64,000 nucleotides of DNA from Cinclus cinclus (taxonomy: Eukaryota > Chordata > Aves > Passeriformes > Cinclidae). Numbering within the stretch: the first letter of the stretch is position 1; each line of letters begins with the position of its first letter. The position numbers and the translations under genes are program-made. The DNA lies in the NCBI RefSeq assembly GCF_963662255.1, contig NW_026912148.1, positions 248,001-312,000 of the forward strand, given 5' to 3'. A model generated the notes under the pieces. That model saw only the letters and a program-made list of their open reading frames with translations, ran no database searches and was not told the DNA's origin. Shown piece by piece: positions 1 through 11,032 of the stretch.

Positions 1-80
1 ATGCCGTGGAGCCTTTGAACGCTGCCAAGCAAAAAGCAGAGCAGTGACCATAAAAGCGAGGAGAGAGCATGCACGAAGCA

Positions 81-98
81 CACTAGTTCTGTCTAGTG
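81..98. repeat. Short inverted repeat, 6-bp arms, 6-nt spacer (present in each unit)
   Basis: CACTAG at 81-86 and CTAGTG at 93-98 are perfect reverse complements around TTCTGT. The element recurs at unit offset 81-98 through the array. The arms are short, so a function is not implied. Confidence 0.6.
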
Positions 99-373
99 CT
101 TTCCGTGCAGAGAGGCGGCAAAGCTGAATGCCGTGCCAGAGCTTCACTTCTCGCTGGAGCACAGGAAGGCAAGAATGAAGAGGCAGAACACAGCCTTGGT
201 TTCAGCAGCCTCCGGGACCGCAAAAGTTCAGCAATAGCTCTGTCAAAGCAGAACTCGGCTGAGAATGCTCTCGCAGCTTGGGAAAGTTAGGCGCAGCTGT
301 TGACCAGCTCTGCCCGTGGCCACAGGCTGCTTCTTCCACCTTCTCTGTGGCAGAGCTTTTGCGGAACAGAGAC

Positions 374-687
374 GGCATTCTTCAAGGGCGTGTTCTCCAA
401 GGTGCTGTGAAACAGAGCCTAGCACGCTGTCTCGCTGATCCTGGCTTTCGGCAAGCAGGCGTGCCAGACCGCCGACATTCTGCACTCTGGCAGCCTAGTT
501 GCCAGCTTTCGGCAGCTGCTGTCCTAGCAAGGAAGCTCAGGGAGTCAAAGCCAGTGCCGGGCGGCACCTTTCTGCTTTGCCCGCCTAAGCGGCGTCACGC
601 TCCCTCGGATACTGTGTCCTTTCCCTCTGCACTGCGTCTGCCGAGGTGCTCTCTGCCTCTCGGAGCAGAAGGGCAAAGGACAATGTT
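374..687. other. Near-invariant segment of the unit (first copy)
   Basis: Across 46 units I found only two singleton substitutions in this 314-bp segment (offset 479 in unit 30, offset 653 in unit 2). The preceding 180 bp (offsets 194-373) holds 13 variable sites. The segment contains no gene I can recognise. It may be a constrained part of the satellite or simply a recently homogenised tract. Confidence 0.55.
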
Positions 688-786
688 TTCCACAGCAGGG
701 TAGAAACGGCATTGCTAGCAGGAAAGCTAGATGCCTTGGAACTGTCCCCTTAGCCCTTGCCACTCACTTCAGGCTCGTACGCTGAG

Positions 787-806
787 CAGAACAGCCTGCT
801 GTTCTG
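787..806. repeat. 20-bp near-perfect palindrome (present in each full unit)
   Basis: CAGAACAGC and GCTGTTCTG are perfect 9-bp reverse-complement arms separated by CT. The element recurs at offset 787-806 in every full unit, and none of the variants I recorded falls in it. It could be a dimeric protein-binding site or a small cruciform, but only the symmetry is seen. Confidence 0.75.
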
Positions 807-1379
807 AAGCTTCGCTGGCTGCCGTTCGTGCCCAGACGCCATTTCCTTCCCAAGGAGGCGAAGCGCCGTCTACTTCTCGCAGCGAGCACGCTGCTCCTGG
901 CTTTCGCTTCTGCCGCAACGAGCTCGCTACGAGCACTTTTCTTCTCAACCCTCTAGACCATTGCGTTCTGCTTTTCTTGTCTCGTGAATGGAGACGGAAA
1001 GCTTCTCGGCTACAATCTCGCCCAGAACAACTGCGGCTACACATTAAGCTCGCCCGGAACGCCCTGCTGAAACTTGCCTTCTGGCACCCCATTCGCGGGG
1101 CAGCCGTCTTTCTTCGGCCACCTGCCAAGTGGCCCCATATCGCCGCGCTCGTTGCACTCCGCTTGTCAGATTGGCTTCCCGTGGCGCTGATTTCAGCCTG
1201 GCCAAATACTAGCGCTGCGGAGAGCTGTCTCGCAGACAATCATGTTCCAGCATAGAAATTTGTCCTGCAATGTTCCCCCCTCTTTTCCCGCATGGTGTTG
1301 CTCTGATGAATGCCTTGAGCATGGAACGACTTAAGCCAGCAAGTATTCCTCGCCGGCCACCGCTCGCTGTGCAAGAGGT

Positions 1380-2758
1380 ATGCCGTGGAGCCTTTGAACG
1401 CTGCCAAGCAAAAAGCAGAGCAGTGACCATAAAAGCGAGGAGAGAGCATGCACGAAGCACACTAGTTCTGTCTAGTGCTTTCCGTGCAGAGAGGCGGCAA
1501 AGCTGAATGCCGTGCCAGAGCTTCACTTCTCGCTGGAGCACAGGAAGGCAAGAATGAAGAGGCAGAACACAGCCTTGGTTTCAGCAGCCTCCGGGACCGC
1601 AAAAGTTCAGCAATAGCTCTGTCAAAGCAGAACTCGGCTGAGAATGCTCTCGCAGCTTGAGAAAGTTAGGCGCAGCTGTTGACCAGCTCTGCCCGTGGCC
1701 ACAGGCTGCTTCTTCGACCTTCACTGTGGCAGAGCTTTTGCGGAGCAGAGACGGCATTCTTCAAGGGCGTGTTCTCCAAGGTGCTGTGAAACAGAGCCTA
1801 GCACGCTGTCTCGCTGATCCTGGCTTTCGGCAAGCAGGCGTGCCAGACCGCCGACATTCTGCACTCTGGCAGCCTAGTTGCCAGCTTTCGGCAGCTGCTG
1901 TCCTAGCAAGGAAGCTCAGGGAGTCAAAGCCAGTGCCGGGCGGCACCTTTCTGCTTTGCCCGCCTAAGCGGCGTCACGCTCCCTCGGATACTGTGTCCTT
2001 TCCCTCTGCACTGCGTCTGCCGAGGTGCTCTGTGCCTCTCGGAGCAGAAGGGCAAAGGACAATGTTATCCACAGCAGGGTAGAAATGGCATTGCTAGCAG
2101 GAAAGCTAGATGCCTTGGGACTGTCCCCTTAGCCCTTGCCACTCACTTCAGGCTCGTACGCTGAGCAGAACAGCCTGCTGTTCTGAAGCTTCGCTGGCTG
2201 CCGTTCGTGCCCAGACGCCATTTCCTTCCCAAGGAGGCGAAGCGCCGTCTACTTCTCGCAGCGAGCACGCTGCTCCTGGCTTTCGCTTCTGCCGCAACGA
2301 GCTCGCTACGAGCACTTTTCTTCTCAACCCTCTAGACCATTGCGTTCTGCTTTTCTTGTCTCGTGAATGGAGACGGAAAGCTTCTCGGCTACAATCTCGC
2401 CCAGAACAACTGCGGCTACACATTAAGCTCGCCCGGAACGCCCTGCTGAAACTTGCCTTCTGGCAACCCATTCGCGGGGCAGCCGTCTTTCTTCGGCCAC
2501 CTGCCAAGTGGCCCCATATCGCCGCGCTCGTTGCACTCCGCTTGTCAGATTGGCTTCCCGTGGCGCTGATTTCAGCCTGGCCAAATACTAGCGCTGCGGA
2601 GAGCTGTCTCGCAGACAATCATGTTCCAGCATAGAAATTTGTCCTGCAATGTTCCCACCTCTTTTCCCCCATGGTGTTGCTCTGATGAATGCCTTGAGCA
2701 TGGAACGACTTAAGCCAGCAAGTATTCCTCGCCGGCCACCTCTCGCTGTGCAAGAGGT
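1380..2758 (+). repeat. Satellite unit 2, left-section private variants
   Basis: Variants: 281A, 337G, 653G, 688A, 707T, 740G, 1087A, 1278A, 1290C, 1362T. Sites 653G, 740G and 1278A are private to this unit. 1087A and 1362T are shared only with unit 3. Confidence 0.97.
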
Positions 2759-4137
2759 ATGCCGTGGACCCTTGGAACGCTGCCAAGCAAAAAGCAGAGC
2801 AGTGACCATAAAAGCGAGGAGAGAGCATGCACGAAGCACACTAGTTCTGTCTAGTGCTTTCCGTGCAGAGAGGCGGCAAAGCTGAATGCCGTGCCAGAGC
2901 TTCACTTCTCGCTGGAGCACAGGAAGGCAAGAATGAAGAGGCAGAACACAGCCTTGGTTTCAGCAGCCTCCGGGGCTGCAAAAGTTCAGCAATAGCTCTG
3001 TCAAAGCAGAACTCGGCTGAGAATGCTCTCGCAGCTTGAGAAAGTTAGGCGCAGCTGTTGACCAGCTCTGCCCGTGGCCACAGGCTGCTTCTTCCACCTT
3101 CACTGTGGCAGAGCTTTTGCGGAGCAGAGACGGCATTCTTCAAGGGCGTGTTCTCCAAGGTGCTGTGAAACAGAGCCTAGCACGCTGTCTCGCTGATCCT
3201 GGCTTTCGGCAAGCAGGCGTGCCAGACCGCCGACATTCTGCACTCTGGCAGCCTAGTTGCCAGCTTTCGGCAGCTGCTGTCCTAGCAAGGAAGCTCAGGG
3301 AGTCAAAGCCAGTGCCGGGCGGCACCTTTCTGCTTTGCCCGCCTAAGCGGCGTCACGCTCCCTCGGATACTGTGTCCTTTCCCTCTGCACTGCGTCTGCC
3401 GAGGTGCTCTCTGCCTCTCGGAGCAGAAGGGCAAAGGACAATGTTATCCACAGCAGGGTAGAAATGGCATTGCTAGCAGGAAAGCTAGATGCCTTGGAAC
3501 TGTCCCCTTAGCCCTTGCCACTCACTTCAGGCTCGTACGCTGAGCAGAACAGCCTGCTGTTCTGAAGCTTCGCTGGCTGCCGTTCGTGCCCAGACGCCAT
3601 TTCCTTCCCAAGGAGGCGAAGCGCCGTCTACTTCTCGCAGCGAGCACGCTGCTCCTGGCTTTCGCTTCTGCCGCAACGAGCTCGCTACGAGCACTTTTCT
3701 TCTCAACCCTCTAGACCATTGCGTTCTGCTTTTCTTGTCTCGTGAATGGAGACGGAAAGCTTCTCGGCTACAATCTCGCCTAGAACAACTGCGGCTACAC
3801 ATTAAGCTCGCCCGGAACGCCCTGCTGAAACTTGCCTTCTGGCAACCCATTCGCGGGAAAGCCGTCTTTCTTCGGCCACCTGCCAAGTGGCCCCATATCG
3901 CCGCGCTCGTTGCACTCCGCTTGTCAGATTGGCTTCCCGTGGCGCTGATTTCAGCCTGGCCAAATACTAGCGCTGCGGAGAGCTGTCTCGCAGACAATCA
4001 TGTTCCAGCATAGAAATTTGTCCTGCAATGTTCCCCCCTCTTTTCCCCCATGGTGTTGCTCTGATGAATGCCTTGAGCATGGAACGACTTAAGCCAGCAA
4101 GTATTCCTCGCCGGCCACCTCTCGCTGTGCAAGAGGT
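2759..4137 (+). repeat. Satellite unit 3, most divergent copy
   Basis: Variants: 11C, 16G, 217G, 219T, 281A, 688A, 707T, 1023T, 1087A, 1100A, 1101A, 1290C, 1362T. It is the only unit with GGGAAAGCC in place of GGGGCAGCC at offset about 1097, which may be the ancestor of the one-base deletion in units 28 and 44. Confidence 0.97.
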
Positions 4138-5516
4138 ATGCCGTGGACCCTTTGAACGCTGCCAAGCAAAAAGCAGAGCAGTGACCATAAAAGCGAGGAG
4201 AGAGCATGCACGAAGCACACTAGTTCTGTCTAGTGCTTTCCGTGCAGAGAGGCGGCAAAGCTGAATGCCGTGCCAGAGCTTCACTTCTCGCTGGAGCACA
4301 GGAAGGCAAGAATGAAGAGGCAGAACACAGCCTTGGTTTCAGCAGCCTCCGGGGCTGCAAAAGTTCAGCAATAGCTCTGTCAAAGCAGAACTCGGCTGAG
4401 AATGCTCTCGCAGCTTGAGAAAGTTAGGCGCAGCTGTTGACCAGCTCTGCCCGTGGCCACAGGCTGCTTCTTCCACCTTCACTGTGGCAGAGCTTTTGCG
4501 GAGCAGAGACGGCATTCTTCAAGGGCGTGTTCTCCAAGGTGCTGTGAAACAGAGCCTAGCACGCTGTCTCGCTGATCCTGGCTTTCGGCAAGCAGGCGTG
4601 CCAGACCGCCGACATTCTGCACTCTGGCAGCCTAGTTGCCAGCTTTCGGCAGCTGCTGTCCTAGCAAGGAAGCTCAGGGAGTCAAAGCCAGTGCCGGGCG
4701 GCACCTTTCTGCTTTGCCCGCCTAAGCGGCGTCACGCTCCCTCGGATACTGTGTCCTTTCCCTCTGCACTGCGTCTGCCGAGGTGCTCTCTGCCTCTCGG
4801 AGCAGAAGGGCAAAGGACAATGTTTTCCACAGCAGGGTAGAAACGGCATTGCTAGCAGGAAAGCTAGATGCCTTGGAACTGTCCCCTTAGCCCTTGCCAC
4901 TCACTTCAGGCTCGTACGCTGAGCAGAACAGCCTGCTGTTCTGAAGCTTCGCTGGCTGCCGTTCGTGCCCAGACGCCATTTCCTTCCCAAGGAGGCGAAG
5001 CGCCGTCTACTTCTCGCAGCGAGCACGCTGCTCCTGGCTTTCGCTTCTGCCGCAACGAGCTCGCTACGAGCACTTTTCTTCTCAACCCTCTAGACCATTG
5101 CGTTCTGCTTTTCTTGTCTCGTGAATGGAGACGGAAAGCTTCTCGGCTACAATCTCGCCCAGAACAACTGCGGCTACACATTAAGCTCGCCCGGAACGCC
5201 CTGCTGAAACTTGCCTTCTGGCACCCCATTCGCGGGGCAGCCGTCTTTCTTCGGCCACCTGCCAAGTGGCCCCATATCGCCGCGCTCGTTGCACTCCGCT
5301 TGTCAGATTGGCTTCCCGTGGCGCTGATTTCAGCCTGGCCAAATACTCGCGCTGCGGAGAGCTGTCTCGCAGACAATCATGTTCCAGCATAGAAATTTGT
5401 CCTGCAATGTTCCCCCCTCTTTTCCCGCATGGTGTTGCTCTGATGAATGCCTTGAGCATGGAACGACTTAAGCCAGCAAGTATTCCTCGCCGGCCACCGC
5501 TCGCTGTGCAAGAGGT
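4138..5516 (+). repeat. Satellite unit 4, R class
   Basis: Variants: 11C, 217G, 219T, 281A, 1211C. 217G and 219T are shared only with unit 3. The 1211C tail precedes an A-class unit, as it does at units 6, 14, 32 and 37. Confidence 0.97.
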
Positions 5517-6895
5517 ATGCCGTGGAGCCTTTGAACGCTGCCAAGCAAAAAGCAGAGCAGTGACCATAAAAGCGAGGAGAGAGCATGCACGAAGCACACT
5601 AGTTCTGTCTAGTGCTTTCCGTGCAGAGAGGCGGCAAAGCTGAATGCCGTGCCAGAGCTTCACTTCTCGCTGGAGCACAGGAAGGCAAGAATGAAGAGGC
5701 AGAACACAGCCTTGGTTTCAGCAGCCTCCGGGACCGCAAAAGTTCAGCAATAGCTCTGTCAAAGCAGAACTCGGCTGAGAATGCTCTCGCAGCTTGGGAA
5801 AGTTAGGCGCAGCTGCTGACCAGCTCTACCCGTGGCCACAGGCTGCTTCTTCCACCTTCACTGTGGCAGAGCTTTTGCGGAGCAGAGACGGCATTCTTCA
5901 AGGGCGTGTTCTCCAAGGTGCTGTGAAACAGAGCCTAGCACGCTGTCTCGCTGATCCTGGCTTTCGGCAAGCAGGCGTGCCAGACCGCCGACATTCTGCA
6001 CTCTGGCAGCCTAGTTGCCAGCTTTCGGCAGCTGCTGTCCTAGCAAGGAAGCTCAGGGAGTCAAAGCCAGTGCCGGGCGGCACCTTTCTGCTTTGCCCGC
6101 CTAAGCGGCGTCACGCTCCCTCGGATACTGTGTCCTTTCCCTCTGCACTGCGTCTGCCGAGGTGCTCTCTGCCTCTCGGAGCAGAAGGGCAAAGGACAAT
6201 GTTATCCACAGCAGGGTAGAAATGGCATTGCTAGCAGGAAAGCTAGATGCCTTGGAACTGTCCCCTTAGCCCTTGCCACTCACTTCAGGCTCGTACGCTG
6301 AGCAGAACAGCCTGCTGTTCTGAAGCTTCGCTGGCTGCCGTTCGTGCCCAGATGCCATTTCCTTCCCAAGGAGGCGAAGCGCCGTCTACTTCTCGCACCG
6401 AGCACGCTGCTCCTGGCTTTCGCTTCTGCCGCAACGAGCTCGCTACGAGCACTTTTCTTCTCAACCCTCTAGACCATTGCGTTCTGCTTTTCTTGTCTCG
6501 TGAATGGAGACGGAAAGCTTCTCGGCTACAATCTCGCCCAGAACAACTGCGGCTACACATTAAGCTCGCCCGGGACGCCCTGCTGAAACTTGCCTTCTGG
6601 CACCCCATTCGCGGGGCAGCCGTCTTTCTTCGGCCACCTGCCAAGTGGCCCCATATCGCCGCGCTCGTTGCACTCCGCTTGTCAGATTGGCTTCCCGTGG
6701 CGCTGATTTCAGCCTGGCCAAATACTAGCGCTGCGGAGAGCTGTCTCGCAGACAATCATGTTCCAGCATAGAAATTTGTCCTGCAATGTTCCCCCCTCTT
6801 TTCCCGCATGGTGTTGCTCTGATGAATGCCTTGAGCATGGAACGACTTAAGCCAGCAAGTATTCCTCGCCGGCCACCGCTCGCTGTGCAAGAGGT
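5517..6895 (+). repeat. Satellite unit 5, A class
   Basis: Variants: 300C, 312A, 688A, 707T, 837T, 882C, 1058G. Units 5-6 closely match units 7-8, a two-unit duplication. 882C is otherwise seen only in unit 26. Confidence 0.97.
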
Positions 6896-8274
6896 ATGCC
6901 GTGGAGCCTTTGAACGCTGCCAAGCAAAAAGCAGAGCAGTGACCATAAAAGCGAGGAGAGAGCATGCACGAAGCACACTAGTTCTGTCTAGTGCTTTCCG
7001 TGCAGAGAGGCGGCAAAGCTGAATGCCGTGCCAGAGCTTCACTTCTCGCTGGAGCACAGGAAGGCAAGAATGAAGAGGCAGAACACAGCCTTGGTTTCAG
7101 CAGCCTCCGGGACCGCAAAAGTTCAGCAATAGCTCTGTCAAAGCAGAACTCGGCTGAGAATGCTCTCGCAGCTTGGGAAAGTTAGGCGCAGCTGTTGACC
7201 AGCTCTGCCCGTGGCCACAGGCTGCTTCTTCGACCTTCACTGTGGCAGAGCTTTTGCGGAGCAGAGACGGCATTCTTCAAGGGCGTGTTCTCCAAGGTGC
7301 TGTGAAACAGAGCCTAGCACGCTGTCTCGCTGATCCTGGCTTTCGGCAAGCAGGCGTGCCAGACCGCCGACATTCTGCACTCTGGCAGCCTAGTTGCCAG
7401 CTTTCGGCAGCTGCTGTCCTAGCAAGGAAGCTCAGGGAGTCAAAGCCAGTGCCGGGCGGCACCTTTCTGCTTTGCCCGCCTAAGCGGCGTCACGCTCCCT
7501 CGGATACTGTGTCCTTTCCCTCTGCACTGCGTCTGCCGAGGTGCTCTCTGCCTCTCGGAGCAGAAGGGCAAAGGACAATGTTTTCCACAGCAGGGTAGAA
7601 ACGGCATTGCTAGCAGGAAAGCTAGATGCCTTGGAACTGTCCCCTTAGCCCTTGCCACTCACTTCAGGCTCGTACGCTGAGCAGAACAGCCTGCTGTTCT
7701 GAAGCTTCGCTGGCTGCCGTTCGTGCCCAGACGCCATTTCCTTCCCAAGGAGGCGAAGCGCCGTCTACTTCTCGCAGCGAGCACGCTGCTCCTGGCTTTC
7801 GCTTCTGCCGCAACGAGCTCGCTACGAGCACTTTTCTTCTCAACCCTCTAGACCATTGCGTTCTGCTTTTCTTGTCTCGTGAATGGAGACGGAAAGCTTC
7901 TCGGCTACAATCTCGCCCAGAACAACTGCGGCTACACATTAAGCTCGCCCGGAACGCCCTGCTGAAACTTGCCTTCTGGCACCCCATTCGCGGGGCAGCC
8001 GTCTTTCTTCGGCCACCTGCCAAGTGGCCCCATATCGCCGCGCTCGTTGCACTCCGCTTGTCAGATTGGCTTCCCGTGGCGCTGATTTCAGCCTGGCCAA
8101 ATACTCGCGCTGCGGAGAGCTGTCTCGCAGACAATCATGTTCCAGCATAGAAATTTGTCCTGCAATGTTCCCCCCTCTTTTCCCGCATGGTGTTGCTCTG
8201 ATGAATGCCTTGAGCATGGAACGACTTAAGCCAGCAAGTATTCCTCGCCGGCCACCGCTCGCTGTGCAAGAGGT
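6896..8274 (+). repeat. Satellite unit 6, R class
   Basis: Variants: 337G, 1211C. Second unit of the 5-6/7-8 dimer; it differs from unit 8 only by 1211C at the scored sites. Confidence 0.97.
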
Positions 8275-9653
8275 ATGCCGTGGAGCCTTTGAACGCTGCC
8301 AAGCAAAAAGCAGAGCAGTGACCATAAAAGCGAGGAGAGAGCATGCACGAAGCACACTAGTTCTGTCTAGTGCTTTCCGTGCAGAGAGGCGGCAAAGCTG
8401 AATGCCGTGCCAGAGCTTCACTTCTCGCTGGAGCACAGGAAGGCAAGAATGAAGAGGCAGAACACAGCCTTGGTTTCAGCAGCCTCCGGGACCGCAAAAG
8501 TTCAGCAATAGCTCTGTCAAAGCAGAACTCGGCTGAGAATGCTCTCGCAGCTTGGGAAAGTTAGGCGCAGCTGCTGACCAGCTCTACCCGTGGCCACAGG
8601 CTGCTTCTTCCACCTTCACTGTGGCAGAGCTTTTGCGGAGCAGAGACGGCATTCTTCAAGGGCGTGTTCTCCAAGGTGCTGTGAAACAGAGCCTAGCACG
8701 CTGTCTCGCTGATCCTGGCTTTCGGCAAGCAGGCGTGCCAGACCGCCGACATTCTGCACTCTGGCAGCCTAGTTGCCAGCTTTCGGCAGCTGCTGTCCTA
8801 GCAAGGAAGCTCAGGGAGTCAAAGCCAGTGCCGGGCGGCACCTTTCTGCTTTGCCCGCCTAAGCGGCGTCACGCTCCCTCGGATACTGTGTCCTTTCCCT
8901 CTGCACTGCGTCTGCCGAGGTGCTCTCTGCCTCTCGGAGCAGAAGGGCAAAGGACAATGTTATCCACAGCAGGGTAGAAATGGCATTGCTAGCAGGAAAG
9001 CTAGATGCCTTGGAACTGTCCCCTTAGCCCTTGCCACTCACTTCAGGCTCGTACGCTGAGCAGAACAGCCTGCTGTTCTGAAGCTTCGCTGGCTGCCGTT
9101 CGTGCCCAGATGCCATTTCCTTCCCAAGGAGGCGAAGCGCCGTCTACTTCTCGCAGCGAGCACGCTGCTCCTGGCTTTCGCTTCTGCCGCAACGAGCTCG
9201 CTACGAGCACTTTTCTTCTCAACCCTCTAGACCATTGCGTTCTGCTTTTCTTGTCTCGTGAATGGAGACGGAAAGCTTCTCGGCTACAATCTCGCCCAGA
9301 ACAACTGCGGCTACACATTAAGCTCGCCCGGGACGCCCTGCTGAAACTTGCCTTCTGGCACCCCATTCGCGGGGCAGCCGTCTTTCTTCGGCCACCTGCC
9401 AAGTGGCCCCATATCGCCGCGCTCGTTGCACTCCGCTTGTCAGATTGGCTTCCCGTGGCGCTGATTTCAGCCTGGCCAAATACTAGCGCTGCGGAGAGCT
9501 GTCTCGCAGACAATCATGTTCCAGCATAGAAATTTGTCCTGCAATGTTCCCCCCTCTTTTCCCGCATGGTGTTGCTCTGATGAATGCCTTGAGCATGGAA
9601 CGACTTAAGCCAGCAAGTATTCCTCGCCGGCCACCGCTCGCTGTGCAAGAGGT
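8275..9653 (+). repeat. Satellite unit 7, A class
   Basis: Variants: 300C, 312A, 688A, 707T, 837T, 1058G. Identical to unit 5 at the scored sites except for 882. Confidence 0.97.
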
Positions 9654-11032
9654 ATGCCGTGGAGCCTTTGAACGCTGCCAAGCAAAAAGCAGAGCAGTGA
9701 CCATAAAAGCGAGGAGAGAGCATGCACGAAGCACACTAGTTCTGTCTAGTGCTTTCCGTGCAGAGAGGCGGCAAAGCTGAATGCCGTGCCAGAGCTTCAC
9801 TTCTCGCTGGAGCACAGGAAGGCAAGAATGAAGAGGCAGAACACAGCCTTGGTTTCAGCAGCCTCCGGGACCGCAAAAGTTCAGCAATAGCTCTGTCAAA
9901 GCAGAACTCGGCTGAGAATGCTCTCGCAGCTTGGGAAAGTTAGGCGCAGCTGTTGACCAGCTCTGCCCGTGGCCACAGGCTGCTTCTTCGACCTTCACTG
10001 TGGCAGAGCTTTTGCGGAGCAGAGACGGCATTCTTCAAGGGCGTGTTCTCCAAGGTGCTGTGAAACAGAGCCTAGCACGCTGTCTCGCTGATCCTGGCTT
10101 TCGGCAAGCAGGCGTGCCAGACCGCCGACATTCTGCACTCTGGCAGCCTAGTTGCCAGCTTTCGGCAGCTGCTGTCCTAGCAAGGAAGCTCAGGGAGTCA
10201 AAGCCAGTGCCGGGCGGCACCTTTCTGCTTTGCCCGCCTAAGCGGCGTCACGCTCCCTCGGATACTGTGTCCTTTCCCTCTGCACTGCGTCTGCCGAGGT
10301 GCTCTCTGCCTCTCGGAGCAGAAGGGCAAAGGACAATGTTTTCCACAGCAGGGTAGAAACGGCATTGCTAGCAGGAAAGCTAGATGCCTTGGAACTGTCC
10401 CCTTAGCCCTTGCCACTCACTTCAGGCTCGTACGCTGAGCAGAACAGCCTGCTGTTCTGAAGCTTCGCTGGCTGCCGTTCGTGCCCAGACGCCATTTCCT
10501 TCCCAAGGAGGCGAAGCGCCGTCTACTTCTCGCAGCGAGCACGCTGCTCCTGGCTTTCGCTTCTGCCGCAACGAGCTCGCTACGAGCACTTTTCTTCTCA
10601 ACCCTCTAGACCATTGCGTTCTGCTTTTCTTGTCTCGTGAATGGAGACGGAAAGCTTCTCGGCTACAATCTCGCCCAGAACAACTGCGGCTACACATTAA
10701 GCTCGCCCGGAACGCCCTGCTGAAACTTGCCTTCTGGCACCCCATTCGCGGGGCAGCCGTCTTTCTTCGGCCACCTGCCAAGTGGCCCCATATCGCCGCG
10801 CTCGTTGCACTCCGCTTGTCAGATTGGCTTCCCGTGGCGCTGATTTCAGCCTGGCCAAATACTAGCGCTGCGGAGAGCTGTCTCGCAGACAATCATGTTC
10901 CAGCATAGAAATTTGTCCTGCAATGTTCCCCCCTCTTTTCCCGCATGGTGTTGCTCTGATGAATGCCTTGAGCATGGAACGACTTAAGCCAGCAAGTATT
11001 CCTCGCCGGCCACCGCTCGCTGTGCAAGAGGT
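9654..11032 (+). repeat. Satellite unit 8, G class
   Basis: Only 337G differs from the majority. The same simple haplotype occurs at units 13 and 45. Confidence 0.97.

Larger units (their letters stand above)
1..1379 (+). repeat. Satellite unit 1 (reference phase)
   Basis: Complete unit used here to define offsets. It carries 344T, seen in no other unit, and 366A, shared only with unit 15. The other scored sites are majority. Landmarks in the unit: inverted repeat at 81-98, near-invariant segment at 374-687, palindrome at 787-806, and a single CGTACG at 776-781. Confidence 0.97.

Noticed and set aside
49..56. CATAAAAG as a possible TATA-like promoter element in each unit
   Set aside because: It is a single short match with no other promoter element or plausible transcript downstream.
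1..1379. Search for a CENP-B box (TTCG, four bases, A, two bases, CGGG) on both strands
   Set aside because: Each TTCG in the unit fails at the A or CGGG positions, and CCCG-start candidates on the other strand lack CGAA. No full or near match was seen.
1715..1725. CTTCGACCTTC in 337G units as a possible RNA polymerase III B box
   Set aside because: It misses the first G and the final C of the GWTCRANNC core, and there is no A box at a suitable distance.
2065..2073. TTATCCACA, an exact match to a bacterial DnaA box, in the 688A units
   Set aside because: The majority of units have TTTTCCACA at this place. There is no cluster of such boxes and no bacterial gene in the window, so a 9-base chance match is the better reading.
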